This document shows, in pieces, positions 17,172-24,911 of a DNA stretch of 64,000 bases. The notes under the pieces are model-generated. The model saw only the letters and a program-made list of their open reading frames with translations, ran no database searches and was not told the DNA's origin. The stretch comes from Kutzneria buriramensis (lineage in GTDB: Bacteria > Actinomycetota > Actinomycetes > Mycobacteriales > Pseudonocardiaceae), in NCBI RefSeq assembly GCF_003387475.1, contig NZ_QUNO01000011.1:1-64000 (forward strand). Direction: 5' to 3'. A program made the translations under genes and the position numbers. The first letter of the stretch is position 1; each line of letters begins with the position of its first letter.

Positions 17172-17819
17172 GTGATCAAGGTGATGCTGGCCGACGACGA
17201 AGATCTCGTCCGGTCCGGCCTCAGGATGATTCTCGGCAGCGCCGGCGACATCGAGGTGGTCGCCGAGTGCGACGACGGCCTGCTCGTCGCCGACCTCGCG
17301 CGGCAGCACCGGCCGCACGTCGTGCTGCTGGACGTGCGCATGCGCTCGGCCGACGGGCTCGTCGCGCTGCGCCGGCTGCGCACGCTGCCCGAGCCGCCGC
17401 GGGTCGCCATGCTCACCACCTTCGACGTCGACGAGTACGTGTCCGAGGCGCTGCGACTGGGGGCGAGCGGCTTCCTGCTCAAGGACACCGAGCCCGAGCA
17501 GCTCGTGAAGGCCGTCCGCGACCTCGCGCGCGGCGGGGCCGTGCTCGACCCCGGCGTCGCCGCCCGGGTGCTCGCCGCCGTCGCCGACGGCGAACGGGCC
17601 GCCGAGCCCGCGCGTCGGCTGCTGACGTCGCTGTCCGAGCGGGAGCGGGAGGTGCTCCAGCTCATCGGCCAGGGCATGTCCAACGCCGAGATCGGCGGCG
17701 CGCTGCACCTGTCGGAGGCGACCGTCAAGGGGTATGTGTCGTCCGTGCTGGGCAAGATCGGCGCCGTGAACCGCGTGCAGGCCGCGCTGGTGGCTTACCG
17801 CGGCGGCCTCATCGCCTGA
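17172..17819 (+). CDS. NarL/FixJ-type response regulator, orphan
   Basis: The product has 215 residues. GTG 17172 is chosen because gggagg lies 7 bases upstream and the receiver domain starts immediately (VIKVMLADDEDLVRSGL). Phosphoacceptor Asp54 (VVLLDVRM) and acidic pair Asp8/Asp9 are present. The C-terminal LuxR helix-turn-helix is intact (LSEREREVLQLIGQGMSN, then LHLSEATVKGYVSSVLGKI). No histidine kinase gene is adjacent, so its partner kinase is elsewhere in the genome. Confidence 0.9.
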   Translation: MIKVMLADDEDLVRSGLRMILGSAGDIEVVAECDDGLLVADLARQHRPHVVLLDVRMRSADGLVALRRLRTLPEPPRVAMLTTFDVDEYVSEALRLGASGFLLKDTEPEQLVKAVRDLARGGAVLDPGVAARVLAAVADGERAAEPARRLLTSLSEREREVLQLIGQGMSNAEIGGALHLSEATVKGYVSSVLGKIGAVNRVQAALVAYRGGLIA

Positions 17820-18213
17820 CGGCCTTCTCAGCTCCGTTCCGGCGCCCGATGCCGGAACGGCACTTTCGTGCGCGCGGACCAGCGGGTTCATGACCATCAC
17901 GCGAGTCCGGTGCGAGCCGCACGACCACCGATCATCCGGGCTTCCGCATGATCAGGGGGCAACTCTTGGCGATCACCGTTCTCGGCCACCGCATGATCAT
18001 CGAGATCGTGCCGCCCCATTCAGCACGAAAAGCAGCCCCCACCCGATCCCGGGGTGGCGTCCCAGCTCCAGTCTACCCGCCCACCCCGTTGGTTGATCTT
18101 GAAACGGGCTCACCTGTGGACAACGCGGGTCCTGCGCACAATTCGGCGCCACCTGTGGACAAACGGCGGCCGAACGGCTCAATGTGCTCGAGCGGACCGC
18201 ATGTGACGGCACA
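17820..18213. other. Noncoding 394-bp interval
   Basis: After a terminator (17834-17860) the interval shows no convincing gene. It contains the direct repeat ccgcatgatca (17944-17954 and 17989-17999) and two copies of cacctgtggacaa (18112-18124, 18151-18163) that include DnaA-box-like TTGTCCACA on the minus strand. The short frames here have no ribosome site and no recognisable product. Confidence 0.6.
17834..17860 (+). terminator. Terminator of the orphan response regulator
   Basis: A 10-bp perfect stem, ccgttccggc (17834-17843) with gccggaacgg (17851-17860), has a 7-nt loop and is followed by 'cactttcg'. It lies 15 bases after the stop codon. Confidence 0.7.
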
Positions 18214-19713
18214 TCAGCTTTCGCTGAGCTCGCCCAGTCGGGCCATGGTCTCGTGCACCTCGACGCGGTTGCGGCCCTGCCGCTTGGCCCGGTACAGCGC
18301 GATGTCCGCGGCGGCGAAGAGCTGATCCAGCTTCGCCGGCCCGCCCGCGACGCCGATGGACACCGTGGGTCGTCGCGCGGTGCCGAGCACGATCCGCCAG
18401 TCGTGTTGGTCGACGGCGGCCCGGATGCGCTCCGCAACCGCCGGCCCGACATCGGCCCCCGGCCCGGCATCCCCCAGCAGCACAACGAACTCGTCACCGG
18501 CCCACCGCGCGACCAGGTCCCCGCTGCGACACTCCCGCCGCAGCAGCCGGGCGATCTCCCGCAGCGCGGCGTCGCCGGCGGCGTGCCCGGCGTCGTCGTT
18601 GACGTCCTTGAACCAGTCGACGTCGACCAGCACCAGCCACGGCACCTTGCCCTTTGAGGCAGTGCCCTCCAACAGGTCCTGCGCGCTGCGCTCCAGCCCG
18701 AGCCGGTTCGCCAGCCCCGTCAGCGGATCCCGCGCGGCGGCCTCCTGTGCGGCCATCGCCAGCTTCTGGGCCTGCACGGCCAGCCGACGCTGCTCCAGCG
18801 CCTGCCCGAGGCCCTCCTGCAACGTCTCGGTGGCGGTCCGACTCGCGCTGACGCTGCACCGCAGCGCCGCGGCCTCACCGACCTCGTCCTCCATCGCCGC
18901 GCAGATGTCCGCCAGGTCGAGGGAGAACCGCAGCAGCAGCGAGGTGTCGTTGATCTTCTCGGCGGCCTGCACGGCCCGACTGCCCAACGTCCGTGCCTGC
19001 TCGTGCTCGCCCAGCGTGCTGTGTACGCAGGCGAGCACCCAGTTGCCGACGGACACCGACCACAGCTCGTCCCGCTCCAGGCCCTCGGCCAACACCTCGG
19101 CGGCGTGCCGCGCGGCCAGGTCCAGGTCGCCGGTCCCGGCCAGCGAACGGGCGTACGCGCCGAGCAGCGGCCAGTACATCGCGTCGTCCCGGCCGACCAG
19201 CGACAGGCCCTCGGCCAGATGCTGCCGCGCCTCGCCGAAGATCTCGTGCGCGTTGACGGGCTTGCCGTCGATGGCCCGGAAGTTCAACGTGCCGCCGAGC
19301 CGCTGGAGGCACTGCGCGAGCGTCGACGGGTCGCCGGCCTCCCGCGCCACGTGCAGGGCGAGGCGGGTGATGTCGAGGGACGCCCGCCGATGCCCGATGC
19401 CCTCCAACAGGTAGCCGAGCTGTCCCAGGGCGCGGGCGGCGAGCAGCCCGCTCGGCCGCTCGGAGTCCATCTCGGTCCAGCCCTCGGCGGCCAGTTCGAG
19501 CGCGAGCGGAATGCGCCGCAGCCGCCACGCCATCGTCGCCCGGTGCACGAGCAGATAGGACCGGGCCCACCGGTCGGCGCTGGTCGGGCCGCGAGAAACG
19601 GTTTGCTCGAAGAGGGTGTTCGCCTCCGCGAGGCGGCCAGCGTTGAGCAGCAGGCGCACGCGCTGATCCTGCTGCGGGAGCTGTCCCCCTACGAGCGAAT
19701 CGTCCTGCTCCAC
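18214..19713 (-). CDS. TPR-coiled-coil-GGDEF diguanylate cyclase
   Basis: The product has 499 residues. Residues about 10-300 are TPR-like helical pairs, about 290-335 a Gln/Ala/Glu-rich coiled coil, then a GGDEF domain starting at DPLTGLANRLG. The active-site loop is WAGDEF (A for the first G, a tolerated variant), and five residues before it is RSGD, an intact product-inhibition I-site (RxxD). It should make cyclic di-GMP from GTP. There is no membrane segment or signal peptide, so it is a cytosolic cyclase with a TPR input domain. In actinomycetes c-di-GMP governs development through BldD. It stands alone, followed by BluB in the same direction upstream. Confidence 0.88.
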   Translation of the reverse strand: MEQDDSLVGGQLPQQDQRVRLLLNAGRLAEANTLFEQTVSRGPTSADRWARSYLLVHRATMAWRLRRIPLALELAAEGWTEMDSERPSGLLAARALGQLGYLLEGIGHRRASLDITRLALHVAREAGDPSTLAQCLQRLGGTLNFRAIDGKPVNAHEIFGEARQHLAEGLSLVGRDDAMYWPLLGAYARSLAGTGDLDLAARHAAEVLAEGLERDELWSVSVGNWVLACVHSTLGEHEQARTLGSRAVQAAEKINDTSLLLRFSLDLADICAAMEDEVGEAAALRCSVSASRTATETLQEGLGQALEQRRLAVQAQKLAMAAQEAAARDPLTGLANRLGLERSAQDLLEGTASKGKVPWLVLVDVDWFKDVNDDAGHAAGDAALREIARLLRRECRSGDLVARWAGDEFVVLLGDAGPGADVGPAVAERIRAAVDQHDWRIVLGTARRPTVSIGVAGGPAKLDQLFAAADIALYRAKRQGRNRVEVHETMARLGELSES

Positions 19714-19764
19714 TGGGCCCTCGACGTCCCCTGCTCTTCCGCTGCCGTTTCGACTCGGGTCAGG

Positions 19765-20400
19765 CTACCGGCCTGGCCGCTGACCGTACCGCTCATGGTG
19801 GACAACGTCATCGAGTGGCAACCGTTCGCGCCAACCGTGTCGCTCCAGATCGGGAACATCGGGCAGGTCACGTACCCCGCCGAGGCAGAGCCACGCCACC
19901 GGGCGGACGCCGACCGGCACGCCGAGCAGCCGGCGCAGGAAGTCCTCACGGTAGAAGCTCACCCAGCCCACGCCCAGGCCCTCCGCGGTCGCCGCCAGCC
20001 ACAGGTTCTCGATGGCCAGGCACACCGAATACAGGCCGGCGTCGGCGATCGCGTGCCGGCCGAGCACCGCGGGCGAGCCGCGCTCGGGGTCGTAGCAGAC
20101 GACGACGCCCAGGCTGGACTCCAGCACACCCTCGATCTTGATCCGGTCGAACACCGTGGCCCGTTCGGGGTCCAGCGACGCCTCGAACACGCGCCGCTCG
20201 GCCAGCACGTGGTCGCGGAACTCGCGCCGCACGTGATCGTCCGAGACGAGGACGAAGTCCCAGGGCTGGGAGAGCCCGACGCTCGGCGCCGCGTGCGCGG
20301 CCCGCAGCACGCGCTCCAGTGCGGCGGGCTCGATCGGCTCGCCGGTGAACTCGCGCCGGGTGTCGCGGCGGCGGTACAGCACGTCGTAGAGAGGATGCAC
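19765..20400 (-). CDS. bluB: 5,6-dimethylbenzimidazole synthase (BluB), nitroreductase fold
   Basis: The product has 211 residues. Starting at GTG 20400 it reads MHPLYDVLYRRRDTRREF, the FMN-binding N-terminus of BluB, with PSVGLSQPWDFVLV and the late segment GVGWVSFYRED. BluB fragments reduced FMN with O2 to give the lower ligand of cobalamin. The start codon and its ribosome site (taggaagcgcat) lie within the right-hand part of a perfect 21-bp inverted repeat (20398-20446), an arrangement likely to affect expression. There is room for no cobalamin riboswitch between it and rpsR. A generic nitroreductase is a weaker alternative. Confidence 0.85.
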   Translation of the reverse strand: MHPLYDVLYRRRDTRREFTGEPIEPAALERVLRAAHAAPSVGLSQPWDFVLVSDDHVRREFRDHVLAERRVFEASLDPERATVFDRIKIEGVLESSLGVVVCYDPERGSPAVLGRHAIADAGLYSVCLAIENLWLAATAEGLGVGWVSFYREDFLRRLLGVPVGVRPVAWLCLGGVRDLPDVPDLERHGWRERLPLDDVVHHERYGQRPGR

Positions 20401-20446
20401 ATGCGCTTCCTACTTGACGTCAACGGTCAAGTAGGAAGCGCATGTG
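20398..20446. promoter_or_regulatory. Perfect 21-bp inverted repeat covering the bluB start codon
   Basis: Arms 20398-20418 and 20426-20446 are exact complements around a 7-nt loop. In the minus-strand transcript the second arm contains the bluB Shine-Dalgarno-like aggaag and ends with its GTG start. It also begins 8 bases after the rpsR stop, so it may be a terminator of the ribosomal operon, a protein operator (cttgac-gtcaacg-gtcaag core), or an RNA hairpin that masks bluB translation. Confidence 0.75.
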
Positions 20447-20453
20447 ACCAATC

Positions 20454-20693
20454 TCAGCGCGGCGAAGGCCCCGGATAGGGCAAGAGCGCCATTTCACGCG
20501 CGTTCTTGATGGCGGTGGCGACCTCGCGCTGCTCCTGCGGGGTCAGCCCGGTCACGCGGCGGGAGCGGATCTTGCCGCGGTCTGAGATGAACTTGCGCAG
20601 CAGCGCGGCGTCCTTCCAGTCCACTCGGGTCACGCCCTCGCGACGGAGCAGGTTCACCTTGCGCCGCGGCGGGCGTCGGTCGGTCCTCGGCAT
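20454..20693 (-). CDS. rpsR: Ribosomal protein S18, zinc-independent paralogue
   Basis: The product has 79 residues from ATG 20693 ([18 protein letters not shown]). A GTG at 20705, overlapping the rpsN stop, is an alternative. The S18 core is intact ([18 protein letters not shown], then [20 protein letters not shown]). The N-terminal cysteines that bind zinc in the ordinary S18 are absent. It is the last gene of the rpmB-rpmG-rpsN-rpsR operon, which is expected to be switched on by zinc shortage. Confidence 0.92.
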   Translation of the reverse strand: MPRTDRRPPRRKVNLLRREGVTRVDWKDAALLRKFISDRGKIRSRRVTGLTPQEQREVATAIKNAREMALLPYPGPSPR

Positions 20694-20698
20694 CGTCC

Positions 20699-21004
20699 TC
20701 ACCAACTCGACTTGCTGACGCCGGGCAGCTCGCCGCGATGCGCCGCTTCACGCAGGCGCAGCCGGGACAACCCGAACTTGCGGAAGAAGCCGCGCGGGCG
20801 TCCGTCCACCACGTCCCGGTTGCGCAGCCGGGTGGGGCTGGCGTCGCGGGGCAGCTTCTGCAGGCCGAGCGCGGCGGCCTCGCGCTCGGCCTGGCTCGCC
20901 GTCGGGGAGGAGACGACGAGCTTCAGCGCGGCCCGCCGCTGTGCGTGGCGGGCCACCGTCTCCCGGCGCCGCGCGTCCTTGGCGATCTTGGACTTCTTCG
21001 CCAT
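20699..21004 (-). CDS. rpsN: Ribosomal protein S14, zinc-independent paralogue
   Basis: The product has 101 residues, the long S14 form without any CxxC pairs ([20 protein letters not shown] to the ending [11 protein letters not shown]). The rRNA-binding [18 protein letters not shown] segment is present. Replacement of the zinc-ribbon S14 by this form frees zinc in starved cells. The start ATG at 21004 directly abuts the rpmG stop at 21005. Confidence 0.95.
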   Translation of the reverse strand: MAKKSKIAKDARRRETVARHAQRRAALKLVVSSPTASQAEREAAALGLQKLPRDASPTRLRNRDVVDGRPRGFFRKFGLSRLRLREAAHRGELPGVSKSSW

Positions 21005-21169
21005 TCAGCGCTCCTCGCGGAAGTCGACGTGCTTGCGGGCCACCGGGTCGAACTTGCGCAGCACCAGGCGGTCCGGGTCGTTGCGGCGGTTCTTGCGCGT
21101 GACGTAGGTGAAGCCGGTGCCCGCCGTGGAACGCAGCTTCACGATCGGTCGAACCTCGTTGCGAGCCAT
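21005..21169 (-). CDS. rpmG: Ribosomal protein L33, zinc-independent paralogue
   Basis: The product has 54 residues ([20 protein letters not shown] ... [20 protein letters not shown]). It has no cysteine, unlike zinc-binding L33. Its ATG at 21169 shares one base with the rpmB stop (TAATG), so the two are translationally coupled. Confidence 0.95.
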   Translation of the reverse strand: MARNEVRPIVKLRSTAGTGFTYVTRKNRRNDPDRLVLRKFDPVARKHVDFREER

Positions 21170-21408
21170 TAGAACTCCTTCCGGGCAAGAACACCCATCC
21201 CGGCCAGGACCGCGTCGATCCCCTTGCGGTCGATGGTCTTGATCGCCTTGGCGGACAGTCGCAGCGTCACCCAGCGCCGCCTCGACGGCACCCAGTAGCG
21301 GCGGTGTTGCAGGTTCGGCTCCCAGCGGCGGGAGGTCCGCCGGTGCGAGTGCGACACCTGCTTGCCGTAGCCCGGGACGCTGCCGGTCACCTGGCAACGC
21401 TTGGCCAT
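21169..21408 (-). CDS. rpmB: Ribosomal protein L28, zinc-independent paralogue
   Basis: The product has 79 residues. ATG 21408 is preceded by a full aggaggt. The protein ([20 protein letters not shown], then [20 protein letters not shown]) has a single Cys and lacks the CxxC pairs of zinc-binding L28. It is first in the minus-strand operon and is preceded by a candidate Zur box at 21426-21440. Confidence 0.95.
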   Translation of the reverse strand: MAKRCQVTGSVPGYGKQVSHSHRRTSRRWEPNLQHRRYWVPSRRRWVTLRLSAKAIKTIDRKGIDAVLAGMGVLARKEF

Positions 21409-21425
21409 GCTGCACCTCCTTGTAA

Positions 21426-21440
21426 CGACATTCGTTTTCA
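21426..21440 (-). promoter_or_regulatory. Candidate Zur box for the rpmB operon
   Basis: On the minus strand it reads TGAAAACGAATGTCG, matching 11 of 15 positions of the actinobacterial Zur consensus TGAAAATGATTTTCA as I remember it. It lies 18 bases upstream of the rpmB start. Confidence 0.5.
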
Positions 21441-21478
21441 AATATTCCCGTGGCAGGGTAGCCTGGCGCTACCGAAGA

Positions 21479-21493
21479 TGGAAATCGTTCTCA
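21479..21493 (+). promoter_or_regulatory. Candidate Zur box for the COG0523-rpmE-rpmF operon
   Basis: TGGAAATCGTTCTCA matches 10 of 15 positions of the remembered Zur consensus. It ends 12 bases before the GTG of the COG0523 gene. With the site at 21426-21440 it would place both divergent operons under one zinc-responsive repressor. Confidence 0.45.
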
Positions 21494-21505
21494 ACTGGAG
21501 GGCTC

Positions 21506-22615
21506 GTGTCCGTACCGATCGTGCTGGTCGGGGGCCTGGCGGCCGCGGCGGCCGAACGGGTCGCCGACGAACTGGCCGGCGGCGACGCCGCCGTGGTGCA
21601 CCACGACCTGTGCCGCGTGACCGAGGGGGTGGTGCGGCGCCGGCTGCGGCACCGCGGCGAGGACACCTGGACCGTGCTGGAGCTGGGGCACGGCTGCGTG
21701 TCGTGCACGCTGCGCGAGGACCTGCTGCCGCTGGTCGAGCGTCTGTCCCAGTGGGACGACGTCAGCCGGATCGTGCTGCACCTCGACCCGCGGATGGAGC
21801 CGGAGCCCATCTGCTGGGCGCTGGACCGGTCGCGGGTGCAGGCCGTGGTCACCGCCGTCGACCACGAGCGGTGGCTCGAAAGCGCCACTGGTGACGCCTC
21901 GATGCACGAATGCGGACTTGGTGGCAGTGCCGACGACGAGCGCACCCTGGCCCAGGTCGCCGTCGGCCAGGCCGAGTTCGCCGACGTCCTCGTGCTCACC
22001 GGCCCGGCCGGACGGCTGGACGCCGCGTTCCGGCGGCTCGCGCCGACCGCCCTGCGCGTGCCGCTCGGCGGCGTCGAATGGCTGTCGGATCTGCCCGTGA
22101 ACGCCCGGCGTGGCCGGCCCGACAGTGCGCACGGGCCGCTGCTGCGCGGTGAGCCGCCGCTGCACCGCGAGGACGGTTTCGAGCTCTTGCTGTTCAGTGA
22201 ACGCCGACCGTTTCACCCCGAACGATTCCACGCGAACATCGACGTGCTGCTAGACGGCATTGTGCGCACCCGAGGCCGGTTCTGGCTCGCCAGCCGCCCC
22301 GATATCGCGCTGTGGCTCGAATCCGCCGGCGGCGGGTTGCAGATCGGCCACGCCGGACCGTGGCTCGCGGCCGTCGACGACTGGTCCGGCGTCGACGACG
22401 ACCGTCGCGCCATGGCCGCCCTGAACTGGGACCCGTACTACGGCGACCGTGGCAACGAGATCGTCGTGCTCACCGACGGTGCCGACCACGCCGAGATCGC
22501 GGCTGCGCTGCGTGACGCCCTCGTCACCGACGCCGAACTCGCGGCCGGACTGTCCGCCCGGGACGGCTACCGCGACCCCTTCCTGTTCACCGACCGTGAG
22601 GACGAACTGCGATGA
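21506..22615 (+). CDS. COG0523 (CobW/ZNG-like) metal-homeostasis protein with degenerate P-loop
   Basis: The product has 369 residues. GTG 21506 follows ctggagggc. It has the CobW layout: a Rossmann-like N-terminus, the cysteine motif [12 protein letters not shown] (about residues 68-79), TAVDHERWL, and a CobW C-terminal domain ([20 protein letters not shown]). Instead of the GTP-binding GxxGxGKT the first loop reads [11 protein letters not shown], so nucleotide binding is probably lost or altered. The place between zinc-free ribosomal genes and two Zur-like sites argues for a role in zinc allocation. Its TGA overlaps the rpmE ATG (ATGA). Confidence 0.85.
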   Translation: MSVPIVLVGGLAAAAAERVADELAGGDAAVVHHDLCRVTEGVVRRRLRHRGEDTWTVLELGHGCVSCTLREDLLPLVERLSQWDDVSRIVLHLDPRMEPEPICWALDRSRVQAVVTAVDHERWLESATGDASMHECGLGGSADDERTLAQVAVGQAEFADVLVLTGPAGRLDAAFRRLAPTALRVPLGGVEWLSDLPVNARRGRPDSAHGPLLRGEPPLHREDGFELLLFSERRPFHPERFHANIDVLLDGIVRTRGRFWLASRPDIALWLESAGGGLQIGHAGPWLAAVDDWSGVDDDRRAMAALNWDPYYGDRGNEIVVLTDGADHAEIAAALRDALVTDAELAAGLSARDGYRDPFLFTDREDELR

Positions 22616-22863
22616 AGAAGGGCATTCACCCCGACTACCACCCCGTGGTGTTCCAGGACTCCTCGACCGGGACGGCGTTCCTGACCCGGTCGACCGCCAC
22701 CTCGGACCGCACCGTCGAGTGGAGCGACGGCAACACCTACCCGCTGCTGGTCGTCGACATCACCGCCGACTCGCACCCCTTCTGGACCGGGGCGCAACGC
22801 CTCGTCGACACCGCCGGCCGAGTCGAGAAGTTCAACCGCCGCTACGGAAAGAGGACCCGCTGA
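22612..22863 (+). CDS. rpmE2: Ribosomal protein L31 type B, zinc-independent
   Basis: The product has 83 residues ([20 protein letters not shown] ... [20 protein letters not shown]). The CxxC of type A L31 is absent and the type B length is met. It overlaps the COG0523 stop by 4 bp and the rpmF start by 1 bp (TGATG), a tightly coupled operon. Confidence 0.96.
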   Translation: MKKGIHPDYHPVVFQDSSTGTAFLTRSTATSDRTVEWSDGNTYPLLVVDITADSHPFWTGAQRLVDTAGRVEKFNRRYGKRTR

Positions 22864-23036
22864 TGGCCGTCCCCAAGCGCCGGACGTCGCGCAGCAACAC
22901 CCGGCACCGCCGGTCCCGGTGGAAGGCCACCGCGCCCGAGCTGGTGTCCATCGTCGTCGACGGCCGCCGGATCCTCGTGCCACGCGCTCTGGTCCCGGCG
23001 TACCGTCGGGGCTTCCTCCGACCGCATCAACAGTGA
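22863..23036 (+). CDS. rpmF: Ribosomal protein L32, zinc-independent paralogue
   Basis: The product has 57 residues, starting with the universal [20 protein letters not shown]. The C-terminal four-cysteine zinc ribbon of normal L32 is replaced by [20 protein letters not shown], with no cysteine. This completes a six-protein zinc-sparing set (S14, S18, L28, L31, L32, L33). Confidence 0.95.
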   Translation: MAVPKRRTSRSNTRHRRSRWKATAPELVSIVVDGRRILVPRALVPAYRRGFLRPHQQ

Positions 23037-23157
23037 CGACGCCGGTTGGTTGAAACCCCCGGTATCGGTCCAGAGCTGACAACTGTCCGATCGGGATGGA
23101 CGATTGCGGACACGCCGGGTTCAGCGAGCCCGGTCCCTGCCAAAGTGGAGGTCCGCT

Positions 23158-24339
23158 TTGCGTAGAACATTATCCCTGCTGGCCGGCCTGGCGCTGGCGA
23201 TGTCCCTGACGGGAACGGCCTTCGGCGCGGTCGGCGCGCACTCCGCACACCGGGTGTGCGACCGGCCCGCCGCCGGTCAGGCCGCCTGCGAGGCGTGGCT
23301 GAGCGACCGCGTCACGCCCAACGCGACTCCGTCCGGCTTCGGGCCGTCCGACCTGCGGTCGGCGTACAACCTCACCACCTCGACGACCGCGGGCGCGGGT
23401 CAGACCATCGCCATCGTCGACGCCTACGACGACCCGACCGCGTTCGCCGATGTCAACGTCTACCGCGCCCAGTTCGGCATCGCCGCGCTGGCATCCTGCA
23501 CGCCGTCGACGATCAAGGGCAGCACCACCGCGTGCTTCGCCAAATCCAACCAGAGCGGCGGCACCAGCTACCCGCGCATCAACGGGGGCTGGGCGCAGGA
23601 GATCTCGCTCGACCTGGACATGGCCTCGGCGGTCTGCCCGAAGTGCAACGTCCTGCTCGTCGAGGCGAGCAGCGCGTCGCTGACCAACCTCGGCAAGGCG
23701 GTGAACACCGCCGTCAGCCTCGGCGCGAACGCGGTGAGCAACAGCTACGGCGGAAGTGAGTCCTCCTCGGAGACCAGCTCGGAAAGCACCTACTACAACC
23801 ACCCCGGCGTGGCCATCACGGCCAGCTCGGGTGACGGCGGCTACGGCGTCGAGTTCCCGGCCGCGTCCCGCTACGTCACCGCGGTCGGCGGCACCAGCCT
23901 GGCCAAGGCGAGCAATTCCCGTGGCTGGAGCGAAACCGCGTGGAGCGGCGCCGGCAGCGGCTGCTCGGGCTACGTCACCAAGCCGTCGTGGCAGGCCGAT
24001 TCCGGCTGTGCCAGGCGGACGGTCGCCGACGTGAGCGCGGTCGCCGACCCCAACACTGGTGTCGCGGTCTACGACAGCACGTCCTACCAGGGGAGCAAGG
24101 GCTGGCTGGTGTTCGGTGGCACCAGTGTCGCCTCGCCGATCATCGGTTCGATCTACGCCTTGGCGGGCAACGCCTCCTCGCTGACCTACGCGTCCTCGAT
24201 CTACAGCCACACCTCGTCGCTGTACGACGTGTCGGGCGGCAGCAACGGAAGCTGCGGTGGCACCTACCTGTGCACCGCCGTCGCCGGGTACGACGGACCC
24301 ACCGGATTGGGCACTCCCAACGGAACCGGCGCGTTCTGA
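23158..24339 (+). CDS. Secreted sedolisin-like (S53) serine-carboxyl protease
   Basis: The product has 393 residues. TTG 23158 is chosen because gtggaggt lies 7 bases upstream and it yields a clean signal peptide (MRRTLSLLAGLALAMSLTGT, cleavage near AFG). The mature part has the S53 Glu/Asp pair in WAQEISLDLDMASAVCP, the oxyanion Asp in SSGDGGYG, and the nucleophile in FGGTSVASP. There is little or no long propeptide, unlike most sedolisins, so activation may differ. It should act outside the cell on proteins, probably at low pH. The gene is monocistronic, with a strong terminator at 24344. Confidence 0.85.
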   Translation: MRRTLSLLAGLALAMSLTGTAFGAVGAHSAHRVCDRPAAGQAACEAWLSDRVTPNATPSGFGPSDLRSAYNLTTSTTAGAGQTIAIVDAYDDPTAFADVNVYRAQFGIAALASCTPSTIKGSTTACFAKSNQSGGTSYPRINGGWAQEISLDLDMASAVCPKCNVLLVEASSASLTNLGKAVNTAVSLGANAVSNSYGGSESSSETSSESTYYNHPGVAITASSGDGGYGVEFPAASRYVTAVGGTSLAKASNSRGWSETAWSGAGSGCSGYVTKPSWQADSGCARRTVADVSAVADPNTGVAVYDSTSYQGSKGWLVFGGTSVASPIIGSIYALAGNASSLTYASSIYSHTSSLYDVSGGSNGSCGGTYLCTAVAGYDGPTGLGTPNGTGAF

Positions 24340-24343
24340 TTGG

Positions 24344-24384
24344 ACTCCGACGGGCCGGCCGCGACGCGGCCGGCCCGTCGGAGT
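24344..24384 (+). terminator. Perfect 19-bp stem terminator of the S53 protease gene
   Basis: Arms 24344-24362 and 24366-24384 are exact complements with a 3-nt loop (gac), beginning 4 bases after the stop codon. Confidence 0.8.
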
Positions 24385-24466
24385 AGCCACCGGATGACCG
24401 TGCGTGAGATGTTCGGCAAACCGATCGCGATGGCTTAGGGTGGGCCGCCCCCAACGGAGTCAGAGA

Positions 24467-24898
24467 ATGCCACCCCCCAGCGATCTGCCCGACAGACCTG
24501 TCTTCGTCGACCCCAGCGGACGCCGCCGGCGCGTCGTCCGCCGGGTCGCCATCGGCGCCTGCGCGGTGCTGGCGACTTACACGATCTTGTTGTGTGCCGC
24601 GCTTTCCGGCGCCCCGATCCCACCGTCGGCGCTGCTGCCCCTGCCGGCGGCACCGGCGACCACGACCACGTCGACCGCCGACGACACGCCGGGCCACCAG
24701 GTGCAGCCGGCCGGCGGCGCGGCGGCCACGACCACGGGTGTAACACCAACGGCCTCGCCGTCGCTGACCAGTACGACCACCCAGGCGGTGGTCACGACTG
24801 CGACGACAACGACGACCTCCAGCAACCGCAACTCGCACGCCCCGACCACACCGCCCGGCCGGACCAAACACACCGACACCACCGCGCCGAGCCCCTAG
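24467..24898 (+). CDS. Membrane-anchored Thr/Pro-rich protein
   Basis: The product has 143 residues. ATG 24467 (MPPPSDLPDRPVFVDPSGRR) is followed by a basic stretch, one membrane helix (about 27-50) and an extracellular tail made mainly of Thr, Ser, Pro and Ala (runs such as TTTTTTSS). The tail resembles a wall-spanning or glycosylated linker and has no domain. The gene ends 13 bases before the deacetylase-glycosyltransferase gene and probably forms an operon with it. Confidence 0.65.
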   Translation: MPPPSDLPDRPVFVDPSGRRRRVVRRVAIGACAVLATYTILLCAALSGAPIPPSALLPLPAAPATTTTSTADDTPGHQVQPAGGAAATTTGVTPTASPSLTSTTTQAVVTTATTTTTSSNRNSHAPTTPPGRTKHTDTTAPSP

Positions 24899-24911
24899 CA
24901 AGGAATCGACG

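Noticed and set aside
17890-18325. Short plus-strand frames in the interval before the GGDEF gene
   Set aside because: No ribosome site, no conserved-looking sequence, and the second overlaps the GGDEF gene end.
20401-20453. Cobalamin riboswitch before bluB
   Set aside because: The gap is only 53 bp and is filled by the inverted repeat. The conserved B12-box is not present.
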